Part shown: positions 8,771 through 18,162 of the stretch, piece by piece
Layout of the letters: every line of letters begins with the position of its first letter
Numbering within the stretch: the first letter of the stretch is position 1
Source: Pyxidicoccus trucidator
GTDB lineage: Bacteria; Myxococcota; Myxococcia; Myxococcales; Myxococcaceae
Length of the DNA: 64,000 bases
Direction of reading: 5' to 3'
Assembly (NCBI RefSeq): GCF_010894435.1
Contig: NZ_JAAIXZ010000022.1
Coordinates: forward strand, 144,382 to 208,381
Notes under the pieces: model-generated
Told to the model about the DNA's origin: nothing
Databases searched by the model: none
Seen by the model: the letters and a program-made list of their open reading frames with translations, nothing else
Position numbers and translations under genes: made by a program

Positions 8771-9994
8771 CTACGCCGTCAGCACGAGCTTGACGATCTC
8801 CGGAGGGCTGCCGACGCGCATGGGTGGTCCCCAGAAGCCGCAGCCCCGGCTGACGTAGATGTGCGAGTCGCCGTGCTGGTAGAGCCCGGCGGAGTGCTCC
8901 CATGCCAGCCCGATGAAGAACGTCATCGGCACGAGCTGCCCGCCATGCGTGTGGCCGGAGACCTGGAGGTCCATGCCGCGCTCGGCGGCGACGGTGAAGT
9001 TCGCGGGCTGGTGCGCGAGCAGCACCGCGGCGCGGTCCGGATCCCGCCCCTGGAGCGCCAGGTCCAGGTCATAGCCCTTCTTGTTCCGACGCCGGCCGCC
9101 GCTCCAGTCGTCCACGCCCACCAGGTCCAGTGAGGCGCCCGCGTCGCCGATGCGCACGTGGCGGTTGCGCAGCACCTGGATGTCGAGCGACTGGAGGAAC
9201 GCCGTCCACTCGTCGTCGCCGGAGTAGTAGTCGTGGTTGCCGGTGACGAAGTAGCTGCCGTAGCGCGACTTCAACCCGGCGAGCGCGGACACGGCCCCGC
9301 CCAGCGAGTGCACGTCCCCGTCCACCAGGTCGCCGGTAATCGCGAAGAGGTCGGGGCGGAGCGCGTTGGCCTGCTGGACGAGCGCGTCCATGTACCGGCG
9401 CTGGATGAAGTGGCCCACGTGGATGTCGGTGAGCTGGACGATGGTGAGCCCATCCAGCGCCTTGGGCAGCTTCGGAATCTTCACCGCCAGCTCGGTCACC
9501 AGGGGCGGGGAGAAGGCCCGCCAGCTTCCGTACGCGGCCAGGCCGCCACCCGCGACGAACGCGCCTCCCGCCATCGTCCGCGCGAGGAAGAGGCGCCGGT
9601 CTTCGCTGACGACGGGGGAGGGGGCCAGCTCCGGGCGCGCTGTCACAGGGGCCGCCATGGGTGGTGCGGCCTTCCGGGGAAGGACGCGCCGGGCCACGGC
9701 GGCGAGGCCCCGGCCAACGTCCAGCACGACGAGCGCGATGACGAGGCAGAGCGCCACGCCCATCCACGTGTACGTCGCCATGGTGACGATTCCCGCGAGC
9801 TGCTCTGGCAGGGCGTCCAGGACCGTGCGCCGGGCCATCAGCACGAGCGTCATGAGGCCGAGCACGACCAGCGCCAGGAACCTCGACAGGCGGCCGTGCA
9901 GGAGCTGCCGCACCAGGCGCCGGTACAGATACAGGTGACCCAGCACGGCGCCGAGCCCGATGAGCATCGAGAAGGAGAAGATCCGGAACGGCAT
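8771..9994 (-). CDS. Membrane metallophosphoesterase (YaeI/calcineurin-like)
   Basis: A 407-residue protein. The start MPFRIFSFSM (9994) is chosen since residues upstream in the longer frame are Arg/Pro-rich and unlike the family. Four hydrophobic helices lie in residues 5-100, followed by a short twin-Arg-like stretch (RRLFLARTMAGG, about 133-144) and a fifth hydrophobic segment. The catalytic domain from about 183 shows DIH (190-192), GDLVDGD (221-227), GNHD (252-255) and GHTHGG near 358, the dimetal site of calcineurin-like phosphoesterases. Relatives include lipid pyrophosphatases such as YaeI/LpxG; the substrate here is not determinable. The domain is predicted to face outside the cytoplasm. 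Confidence 0.85.
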   Translation of the reverse strand: MPFRIFSFSMLIGLGAVLGHLYLYRRLVRQLLHGRLSRFLALVVLGLMTLVLMARRTVLDALPEQLAGIVTMATYTWMGVALCLVIALVVLDVGRGLAAVARRVLPRKAAPPMAAPVTARPELAPSPVVSEDRRLFLARTMAGGAFVAGGGLAAYGSWRAFSPPLVTELAVKIPKLPKALDGLTIVQLTDIHVGHFIQRRYMDALVQQANALRPDLFAITGDLVDGDVHSLGGAVSALAGLKSRYGSYFVTGNHDYYSGDDEWTAFLQSLDIQVLRNRHVRIGDAGASLDLVGVDDWSGGRRRNKKGYDLDLALQGRDPDRAAVLLAHQPANFTVAAERGMDLQVSGHTHGGQLVPMTFFIGLAWEHSAGLYQHGDSHIYVSRGCGFWGPPMRVGSPPEIVKLVLTA

Positions 9995-10204
9995 TCGGCG
10001 CAACCCACGGGTGGGAACGGGAGGGAAGGGTACCACGGGCGGACGGCCCCGGACGGATGCCCCCCGGTGCCGCCGGCCCTGGGAGTGGGTAACGGACAGA
10101 CGCCCTGTCCGCATGCTCGCGGGTGGCGCGGATGTTCCGTGTCGTGCCGGCTCGCGCGGGTACATTCCGGCCGTCAGGCCCGGCTGGGCCCATCAGGAGC
10201 GTTC

Positions 10205-10975
10205 ATGGACAAGGTCATCGTCATCACGGGAGCAAGCGCGGGCATCGGCGCGGAGCTGGCGCGCCAGGCGGCGGAGAAGGGGGCGAAGCTGGTGCTGGCC
10301 GCGCGCCGGAAGCCGGAGCTGGAGGCCGTCGCCGCGCGGTGCGGGGGCGAGGCCCTCGCCGTGGTCACCGATGCCACCCGGCGCGAGGACATGGAGCGAC
10401 TGCGTGACGCGGCGCTGGCGCGCTTTGGCCGCATCGACGTCTGGGTGAACAACGCGGGACGTGGCATCACCCGCTCGGTGCTGGAACTGACCGACGAGGA
10501 CATGGACTCCATGTGGCGCGACAACGTGAAGAGCGCGCTCTACGGAATGCAGGCGGTGCTGCCCCACTTCCAGTCGCGCAACGCGGGGCAGCTCGTCAAC
10601 GTCTCCAGCGGGCTGGCACGGCTGCCGCTCGCGTCCTTCCGCTCGGCCTACAGCGCGGCGAAGCACGCCCTCAACGGGCTCAGCGCCTGCCTGCGGATGG
10701 AGCTGAGGCAGACGCACCCGGGCATCATGGTGACGGTGGTGATGCCGGGCATCGTCGCCACGGAGTTCGGCACCAACGCGCTGGGCGGCGGCCCGGACTC
10801 GCGCGTGCTCCCAGGGGCCCAGAGCGTCGAGGACGCCACGAAGGCCATCGTCGACGTCATCGAGCACCCCCGCCCGGAGGTCTATACGCAGCCGGCCATG
10901 CAGGCCGAGGTCGAGCGCTACTACCGCGACGTCGAAGCCTTCGAGCGGGAGGCCGCCGCGCGCTTCCGGCGCTGA
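10205..10975 (+). CDS. Short-chain dehydrogenase/reductase
   Basis: A 256-residue classical SDR. It shows the NAD(P)-binding TGASAGIG motif (residues 8-15), NNAGRG, and the catalytic Ser (VNVSSGLA) with YSAAK as the Tyr-Lys pair. An Arg following the beta-2 strand (AARRKPEL) suggests NADP preference (inference). Substrate unknown. It is transcribed divergently from the metallophosphoesterase, with about 210 nt between starts for promoters, and converges on hflX. Confidence 0.88.
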   Translation: MDKVIVITGASAGIGAELARQAAEKGAKLVLAARRKPELEAVAARCGGEALAVVTDATRREDMERLRDAALARFGRIDVWVNNAGRGITRSVLELTDEDMDSMWRDNVKSALYGMQAVLPHFQSRNAGQLVNVSSGLARLPLASFRSAYSAAKHALNGLSACLRMELRQTHPGIMVTVVMPGIVATEFGTNALGGGPDSRVLPGAQSVEDATKAIVDVIEHPRPEVYTQPAMQAEVERYYRDVEAFEREAAARFRR

Positions 10976-11003
10976 GGCGACTGCTCTCGAGTGATGTGAG
11001 CGC

Positions 11004-11025
11004 GCTCCGCCTTGGAGGGCGGAGC
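11004..11025. terminator. Hairpin between convergent SDR and hflX genes
   Basis: A perfect 8-bp inverted repeat (11004-11011 with 11018-11025, 6-nt loop) lies between the two stop codons of convergent genes and could serve both as a bidirectional terminator. No clear T-run. Confidence 0.5.
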
Positions 11026-11036
11026 CGTGGCTCCCG

Positions 11037-12470
<1,434 letters not shown>

Positions 12471-12663
12471 GCGGACGCTCGTAACACGTCGAGGCCCTGG
12501 AAGCCGGTTCCAGTTCACTCCAGCGGGGGCCACTCACGGGGCCGGACAGTGCTCTCGCCCGAGCCGGGGTGGGCCGGCCAGGGCAGGGGACGCTGTGCCT
12601 CCTCGCCCCCTTCGTGCCCTTATCGGACCGGAGGGGCGGGACGGTGGGATAGGGTGCCCGCCC

Positions 12664-13926
12664 ATGACCTTTGCCTCCCTCGGGCTCTCGGAGCCGCTCG
12701 TCCGCGCCATGACCGACCTCGGCTGCGTCGAGCCGACGCCGGTGCAGCAGGCCACCATCCCCGCGGTGCTGCGGGGAGGGGACGTGTGGGCCTCGGCGCC
12801 GACGGGCTCAGGGAAGACCGCGGCGTTCCTCCTGCCAGTCCTGGAGGCGCTTGGCGCGAGTCCAGGCGGCTCACCCCGGCGGACGCGGGTCCTGCTGGTA
12901 GTTCCCACGCGCGAGCTCGCCGCCCAGGTGGCCCAGGCCATCGAGCAGTACGGCCGTCATCTCCCCCGGCGGCTGAAGACCTGCCTCGCCGTCGGCGGCG
13001 TCTCGGCGAACCCGCAGATGATGGCGCTCCGTGGAGGCGCGGACCTGGTCGTGGCCACGCCAGGTCGCGCGCTGGACCTCGTGGACCAGAACGCGCTCCG
13101 GCTCTCCACGGTGGAGACGTTGGTGCTCGACGAGGCCGACCAGTTGTTGTCGCTGGGCTTCGCAGATGAGCTCACGCGCCTGCTCGCGCTGCTCCCCGCG
13201 CGGCGCCAGAACCTGCTCTTCTCCGCCACCTTTCCTCCCGGGGTGCGGGCGCTCGCCGGGCAACTGCTGCACGAGCCCACGCGGGTCGACATCGGAGCGG
13301 CGGCGATGCCCGCCCCGGACCTCATCGTCCAGCGTGCCATTGAAGTCGACGCCGGGAAGCGCACGATGCTGCTGCGCCACCTCATCGAGACGCATGCGTG
13401 GTCCCACGTCCTCACGTTCGTGGCCAGCCGGTACGGCGCGGACCACGTCGCGCTGAAGCTGAACCGCGCCGGCCTCACCGCGGCGGCCCTGCACGGCGAG
13501 CTCAGCCAGGGGGCCCGCACGCAGGCGCTCGCGGACTTCAAGGCGAAGCGCGTGAAGGTCCTCGTCGCCACGGACGTCGCCGCACGCGGCCTCGACATCG
13601 TGCAATTGCCCGCCGTCGTGAACTACGACCTGCCGCGCTCGCCCGTGGACTACCTGCACCGGATTGGCCGCACGGGCCGCGCGGGTGAGCCGGGCATGGC
13701 CATCAGCTTCATCAGCGCGGACACCCAGGCCCACTTCCGACTCATCGAACGACGCCACGGCCTCAGCCTCACGCGCGAGCGGCTCGCGGGGTTCGAGCCG
13801 GTCGACGTGCCTACGCCGCCCCTGGACGTGAATGGCGGCGTGAAGGGAAAGCGGAAGAGCAAGAAGGACAAGCTCCGCGAGGCCGCGGCTGCGGCCTCCG
13901 CGAAGGGCCCGACGACTCGGAGATAG
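12664..13926 (+). CDS. DEAD-box RNA helicase
   Basis: A 420-residue ATP-dependent RNA helicase of the RhlE/DbpA-like bacterial group. Motifs in order: Q-motif region (PTPVQQATIPAVL), Walker A PTGSGKT (46-52), PTRELA, DEAD box (VLDEADQLLSLG), SAT (LFSATFP), ATDVAARGLDI and HRIGRTGR. A short Lys-rich C-terminal tail (KGKRKSKKDKLREA) probably aids RNA binding. The ATG at 12664 begins the helicase core directly; residues upstream in frame are not conserved-looking. Divergent from hflX across about 190 nt, so both may share a control region. Members act in ribosome assembly or mRNA decay. Confidence 0.92.
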   Translation: MTFASLGLSEPLVRAMTDLGCVEPTPVQQATIPAVLRGGDVWASAPTGSGKTAAFLLPVLEALGASPGGSPRRTRVLLVVPTRELAAQVAQAIEQYGRHLPRRLKTCLAVGGVSANPQMMALRGGADLVVATPGRALDLVDQNALRLSTVETLVLDEADQLLSLGFADELTRLLALLPARRQNLLFSATFPPGVRALAGQLLHEPTRVDIGAAAMPAPDLIVQRAIEVDAGKRTMLLRHLIETHAWSHVLTFVASRYGADHVALKLNRAGLTAAALHGELSQGARTQALADFKAKRVKVLVATDVAARGLDIVQLPAVVNYDLPRSPVDYLHRIGRTGRAGEPGMAISFISADTQAHFRLIERRHGLSLTRERLAGFEPVDVPTPPLDVNGGVKGKRKSKKDKLREAAAAASAKGPTTRR

Positions 13927-14133
13927 CTAGATGCAGGCGCACCTGCCCTTGTAGCAGACGCCATCAGCGCCGCACTGGCTGTCATATCGACAGAAGTTGT
14001 TCGAGTTGCAGTCGAGGGCGTTGGTGGTGGACTCGGGCGTGTCTACCTGCGCGGGCTGCTCCTCGATGGGGCCACCACAGCCGGTCATCAGCATCGCGGC
14101 CACGACCAGCACTCCTGACATCATCTTCTTCAT
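13927..14133 (-). CDS. Small Cys-rich lipoprotein
   Basis: A 68-residue exported lipoprotein. MKKMMSGVL (14133) follows a strong AGGAGG site, and AMLMTGC is the lipobox. The mature peptide has six further cysteines arranged CNSNNFCRYDSQC...CYKGRCAC, a spacing reminiscent of small disulfide-bonded knottin or EGF-like modules that are common in myxobacterial short lipoproteins. No function can be assigned. Its stop codon abuts the helicase stop. Confidence 0.7.
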   Translation of the reverse strand: MKKMMSGVLVVAAMLMTGCGGPIEEQPAQVDTPESTTNALDCNSNNFCRYDSQCGADGVCYKGRCACI

Positions 14134-14473
14134 GGGAGTTCCTCCTACCAACGCACGGGATGAAGGCTCCCAGGGACTCCTGGGAGCGGGCCTTCGGCTC
14201 GCAGTAGAACCCAAGGCCCGTCACCGTGGATAGATGCAGCTCCACCGTGCGTCAGAACCCGTGCTCTCAGGGTCGGACCCACCCCAGCCAGGGAGGGTTC
14301 GAAGGCAGACGGAGCCCTCAATAATTGCCTTGAAATATTCCGCAATGACAGTCTTGTCGAGCGGGGAAAGCCAATATAACGGGTATTCCTGGGTGTGATG
14401 CGTGTATCCTCAGCCTCGCTCTGGTCGCGCCCGGGAGCCGGGGCGGCGGAGTCGGACCTTCTTGGAGGATGGC
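14134..14473. promoter_or_regulatory. Divergent intergenic region with candidate promoter for the amidase
   Basis: This 340-nt gap separates the Cys-rich lipoprotein (minus) from the amidase (plus). Its right half (about 14318-14400) is noticeably AT-richer than its surroundings. A weak match to a sigma-70 type promoter is TTGTCG (14354-14359) and TATAAC (14375-14380), with a short 15-nt spacer. No gene seen here. Confidence 0.3.
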
Positions 14474-15805
14474 ATGCACAGTCACAAATCCGCGCTGTTC
14501 GGTCGTCGTGGTTTCCTGGTGGGCTCGGGCGCGCTGGGCGCGATGCTGCTGACCGGAACTGCCGTCGCCCAGGCACGGCTGGAGGCCGCGGCCGCGGGCA
14601 TCCGGGCTCACGACTGGCACTCGCTGCCCCGCAACGACGGGAGCACGGCTCCCGCCGGGCCGGAAGAGCTGGGAGGAGACTTCCAGCTTGCTCGCGGCGT
14701 GGACGGCTCGTTCGAGCCGGGTCGGACCTTCGAGTCCCAGGTCTTCCAGTCCGATGGCTGGTTCAACATGGTGGGCATGCACTGGGTGGCGGACGTGCCC
14801 GAGGGCACCTCGCTCGAGGTGCAGGTGCGCAGCAGCGTGGACGGCGCGCGGTGGAGTCCGTGGACTCCCGTGGGCCATGTGATGGAGGCCCGGGGCGACG
14901 AGGAACTGCCGGGTGGAGCGGAGACCTTCACCGACGCGGTGGAACTCGGCCGTGCCCGCGCGATGCAGTACCGCCTGGTGCTGGAGACGCAAAATCCGGC
15001 GCTCTCCCCGGTGGTGCGTCGGGTGACGGCCACGCAGCTCGACGCGCTCGATGCGCCGGGCCTGGAGGACCTGAGCTCGCGGGGGCGCGCCATTCCGTTC
15101 CGCGTGGGCAACGGCGGCCCGCCTACCGCGCGCCTCATCCTGCGCCACGGGCCCAACGGGTGGGGAGCGACGGACTTCGAGCCCGGCTCGCCGCTGTATT
15201 GGGAGCCCTATGCCGGCGTGTATCCGACCGAGTTCGTCACCATCCACCACACCGCGTGGGCCAACAACCCGGAGAACCCCGTCGCGACGATGCGGGCCGT
15301 CTGGTACTACCACGCCATCACCCTGGGCTGGGGCGACATCGGGTACCACTTCCTGGTGGACCAGTACGGCAACGTCTACCAGGGCCGTGACGGCGGCCAC
15401 GCCACCGAGGGCGGCCACGTCTCCCGGTACAACCACCACAACATCGGCATCTGCCTGATGGGGCAGTTCCATCCGGGCGCTCCGGATGTCCCGCCCGGCG
15501 GCGAGCCCACCGCCGAGGCACTGGACAGCGCCATGCGCATGGCCGCGCTGGAAGTGGCGTACTGGGGGCTCAATCCCCTGGAGTCGGCCGCGTACCCGAA
15601 GCCGGATGGCTCGTGCCGTCCGCAGCTCATCAACCCGCGCATCTGCGGGCATCGGGATTGGGGCCGAGGGGCGAGCTGCGTGCGGACCCTGTGCCCCGGC
15701 ATCAACGTCCACAAGCACCTGCCCGCCATCCGTCAGCAGGTCGCGGCGCTGCTCCCGGACATCCGTGACTTCCACCTGATGCGCATCCTCGAACGCGACG
15801 CCTGA
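14474..15805 (+). CDS. Exported PGRP-type N-acetylmuramoyl-L-alanine amidase
   Basis: A 443-residue protein starting at the ATG 14474, 5 nt after TTGGAGGA. The N-terminus is a Tat signal (FGRRGFLVGSGALGAMLL). Residues about 30-230 form a beta-rich region of unknown fold. The C-terminal peptidoglycan-recognition/amidase_2 domain has IHHTAW (about 256), YHAITLGWGDIGYHFL, GNVYQGRDGG, and GHRDWG near 392 with a nearby Cys, matching the His/His/Cys zinc site and the Tyr of zinc amidases. It would cut the amide linking the stem peptide to muramic acid, either in wall remodelling or in lysis of prey (inference). Confidence 0.88.
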   Translation: MHSHKSALFGRRGFLVGSGALGAMLLTGTAVAQARLEAAAAGIRAHDWHSLPRNDGSTAPAGPEELGGDFQLARGVDGSFEPGRTFESQVFQSDGWFNMVGMHWVADVPEGTSLEVQVRSSVDGARWSPWTPVGHVMEARGDEELPGGAETFTDAVELGRARAMQYRLVLETQNPALSPVVRRVTATQLDALDAPGLEDLSSRGRAIPFRVGNGGPPTARLILRHGPNGWGATDFEPGSPLYWEPYAGVYPTEFVTIHHTAWANNPENPVATMRAVWYYHAITLGWGDIGYHFLVDQYGNVYQGRDGGHATEGGHVSRYNHHNIGICLMGQFHPGAPDVPPGGEPTAEALDSAMRMAALEVAYWGLNPLESAAYPKPDGSCRPQLINPRICGHRDWGRGASCVRTLCPGINVHKHLPAIRQQVAALLPDIRDFHLMRILERDA

Positions 15806-15965
15806 GTTCAACTTTCGCGGTTTTCAGAGGGGGCGAGCTCAGGGCTCGCTCCATTGCGACCCCACTCGCGCCGGCTGCGCACTAGCCGTTTCCTCCCGCA
15901 GGCCCAACGTTCTACCTGGGGCGACACACCCCACCTCCCCCCGGCAGTCACCCCAGGAGGCAGCC

Positions 15966-16625
15966 ATGAGTGCCACCACCGTCGGTAGTTCCAGCGAGCC
16001 CCGCACCGCGAGCGTCGGGAGCGTCGACCTGAAGCTCGAGGCGGTCGTCATTCCGGTCTCGGACCTGGACCGCGCGAAGCAGTTCTATACGGGGCTCGGA
16101 TGGCGGCTCGACGCGGACTTCAGCAAGGGCAATTCTCGCGTGCTCCAGTTCACCCCTCCGGGCTCCCCTGCTTCGTTCCAGTTCGGCACGCTCCCCACGC
16201 CGGCCGCGCCCGGCTCGGCCCAGAACCTCCTGGTCGTCTCCGACATCGAGGCTGCGCGCAACGAGCTGGTGGGGCGCGGCGTCCAGGTGAGCGAGGTGTT
16301 CCACTTCTCCGAAGGCCCGGGGCCTTTCGGCGACAAGGTCCGTGGCGCCGCGCCCGACCACCAGAGCTACGGCTCGTACGCATCGTTCAGCGACCCGGAC
16401 GGCAACACCTGGCTCATGCAGGAAGTCACCGCCCGGTTCCCCGGGCGGGTGGACCGCTCCCAGATGTCGTTCAGCTCCGCAGGGGACCTGGCGAGCGCGC
16501 TCCGGCGTGCATCGGCCGCCCACGGCGAGCACGAGAAGCGCATCGGCAAGGCCGACGAGGACTGGCCGGACTGGTACGCGCGGTACATGACGGCGGAGGA
16601 GTCCGGAGAGGAACTGCCGTCGTGA
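15966..16625 (+). CDS. VOC/glyoxalase-fold protein
   Basis: A 219-residue protein; the ATG at 15966 follows CAGGAGG. A single vicinal-oxygen-chelate module (KLEAVVIPVSDLDRAKQFYTG ... ASFSDPDGNTWLMQEV) occupies about residues 22-155, with the family's beta-alpha-beta pattern. The C-terminal 60 residues are helical and charged (LRRASAAHGEHEKRIGKADEDW) and end in WYARYMTAEESG, an extension often seen in glyoxalase-like proteins of GC-rich bacteria. VOC proteins include dioxygenases, fosfomycin and bleomycin resistance proteins and isomerases, and no substrate can be named. Convergent with the encapsulin operon. Confidence 0.8.
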   Translation: MSATTVGSSSEPRTASVGSVDLKLEAVVIPVSDLDRAKQFYTGLGWRLDADFSKGNSRVLQFTPPGSPASFQFGTLPTPAAPGSAQNLLVVSDIEAARNELVGRGVQVSEVFHFSEGPGPFGDKVRGAAPDHQSYGSYASFSDPDGNTWLMQEVTARFPGRVDRSQMSFSSAGDLASALRRASAAHGEHEKRIGKADEDWPDWYARYMTAEESGEELPS

Positions 16626-16679
16626 GCGGCGACGACGTGCTCGTCACGTACAGCGAGAACAACAACAAGCGATGACGAA

Positions 16680-16706
16680 CGGGCCCGGCGTGGGACACCG
16701 GGCCCG
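16680..16706. terminator. Terminator hairpin between VOC gene and encapsulin operon
   Basis: A perfect 9-bp GC stem (16680-16688 with 16698-16706, 9-nt loop) sits between the two convergent stop codons, 22 nt past the second encapsulin gene. It likely ends the geosmin/encapsulin transcript, although no strong U-tract is present. Confidence 0.6.
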
Positions 16707-16728
16707 CGGTCCTGTCACAGCGGCTACC

Positions 16729-18129
16729 TCAGCCGCCGAGCGCCACGTTCTCCAGCACGCCCAGCGCGTCGGGGACGTGCACGGCGGCGGAGTAGTAGGT
16801 GCTCACCAGGTACTGGGTGATGGCCTGGTCGGTGATGGCCATGCGCTTCACCGTGAGGCTCGGCTCCACCTCGTCGGGGATACCGGCGTTGTGCAGGCCG
16901 ACGACGCCCTGGTCGTCCTGCCCGGTGCGCATCGCGATGATGGCGGTGGTGTTCTCCCGGCTGATGGGGAGCTTGTCGCACGGGAGGATGGGCACCCCGC
17001 GCCACGCCTGCATCTTGTGCCCCTGCACCTCCACCACCGTCGGGTAGAGGCCGCGCTTGTTGCACTCCCGGCCAAACGCCGCGATGGCGCGAGGGTGGGC
17101 CAGGAAGTAGCGCGTCTTGCGGCGGCGCGTCACCAGCTCGTCCATGTCGTCCGGCGTCGGTGGGCCGGAGCGGGTGTTGATGCGCTGCTTGAGGTCGGCG
17201 TTGTGCAGCAGGCCGAACTCCGGGTTGTTGATGAGCTCGTACTCCTTGCGCTCCTTCAGCGCCTCGAGGGTCAGCCGCAGCTGCTCCTGCGTCTGGCTCA
17301 TCGGGTCATTGAAGATGTCGGAGACGCGGGTGTGCACGCGCAGGATGGTCTGCGCCACGCTCAGCTCGTACTCGCGCGGCTTCAGCTCGTAGTCCACGAA
17401 GCCACCGGCGATGACCGGCTCGCCGTGGTGGCCCGCCGTCAGGGGGATGGTCGCCTGGCCTGCCTTGTCCTGGGGCTTCTTCAGATTTGCCCGGTAGCGC
17501 TCCACGTGCGCCTTCAGCGTCGGGGACTGGAGGATGCGGGCCTCGAACGCCGCCTGCGGCAGCGCCATCACCGTGCAGGACGTGACGGCCTTGACGGTGA
17601 AGGACCACACGTCGTTCGACTCCACCACCGCCTGGTCGCCGAAGTGGTCGCCGTCCGCCAGCGTGTCCAGCACCACGGGGTCGCCGTACTTGCCCGCGGT
17701 CAGCTTCTGCGCCTTGCCGTGCGCGAGGAGGAATACGTGCTCGGCGGGCTGGCCCGCCTCCACGATGGTGTCCCCCGGCTTGAAGTGCTGCTGGGTGAAG
17801 AGGCTGGCCAGGGTGCGGATGAGCAGGTCATCCACGTCCTCGAAGCCCCGCAGCAGCGGCAGCTTGAGCAGCTCCTGGGGGATGACCTCCACCTTGACGC
17901 CGATGTTGCTGAAGTTCAGGCGGTCGTCGCCCGCGGTGTACGTCAGCCGGCGGTTGACGCGGTACGTGCCGCCCGACACCTGCACCCAGGGCAGCACCCG
18001 CAGGAGCCACCGGGGCGAGATGCCCTGCATCATCGGCTGCGTCTTGGTGGTCGTCGCGAGCTGGCGGGCCCCGGCCGTGCTCAGGCTGGTGCCCTCGTGC
18101 GCGGCCATGTCCTTGTCTGGATTCGTCAT
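16729..18129 (-). CDS. Family 2B encapsulin shell protein (copy B, distal)
   Basis: A 466-residue encapsulin of family 2B: an HK97-fold shell protein with an inserted cyclic-nucleotide-binding-like domain. The N-arm (ARQLATTTKTQPMMQGISPR) and WLLRVLPWVQVSGGTYRVNR open the shell fold. Residues about 110-215 form the cNMP-like domain (GDTIVEAGQPAEHVFLLAHG ... DGDHFGDQAVVES), and the rest returns to the HK97 fold (RVSDIFNDPMSQTQEQLRLT, LAHPRAIAAFGRECNKRG, GVVGLHNAGIPDE). It is a clear paralogue of the adjacent shell gene, with a 33-nt gap between them. Members assemble icosahedral protein compartments that enclose a co-encoded enzyme, here most likely the geosmin synthase. It is often misannotated as a Crp/Fnr regulator. 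Confidence 0.9.
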   Translation of the reverse strand: MTNPDKDMAAHEGTSLSTAGARQLATTTKTQPMMQGISPRWLLRVLPWVQVSGGTYRVNRRLTYTAGDDRLNFSNIGVKVEVIPQELLKLPLLRGFEDVDDLLIRTLASLFTQQHFKPGDTIVEAGQPAEHVFLLAHGKAQKLTAGKYGDPVVLDTLADGDHFGDQAVVESNDVWSFTVKAVTSCTVMALPQAAFEARILQSPTLKAHVERYRANLKKPQDKAGQATIPLTAGHHGEPVIAGGFVDYELKPREYELSVAQTILRVHTRVSDIFNDPMSQTQEQLRLTLEALKERKEYELINNPEFGLLHNADLKQRINTRSGPPTPDDMDELVTRRRKTRYFLAHPRAIAAFGRECNKRGLYPTVVEVQGHKMQAWRGVPILPCDKLPISRENTTAIIAMRTGQDDQGVVGLHNAGIPDEVEPSLTVKRMAITDQAITQYLVSTYYSAAVHVPDALGVLENVALGG

Positions 18130-18162
18130 GAAAGCGTCTTCCAGTTCCGTGAGGACGTGGGA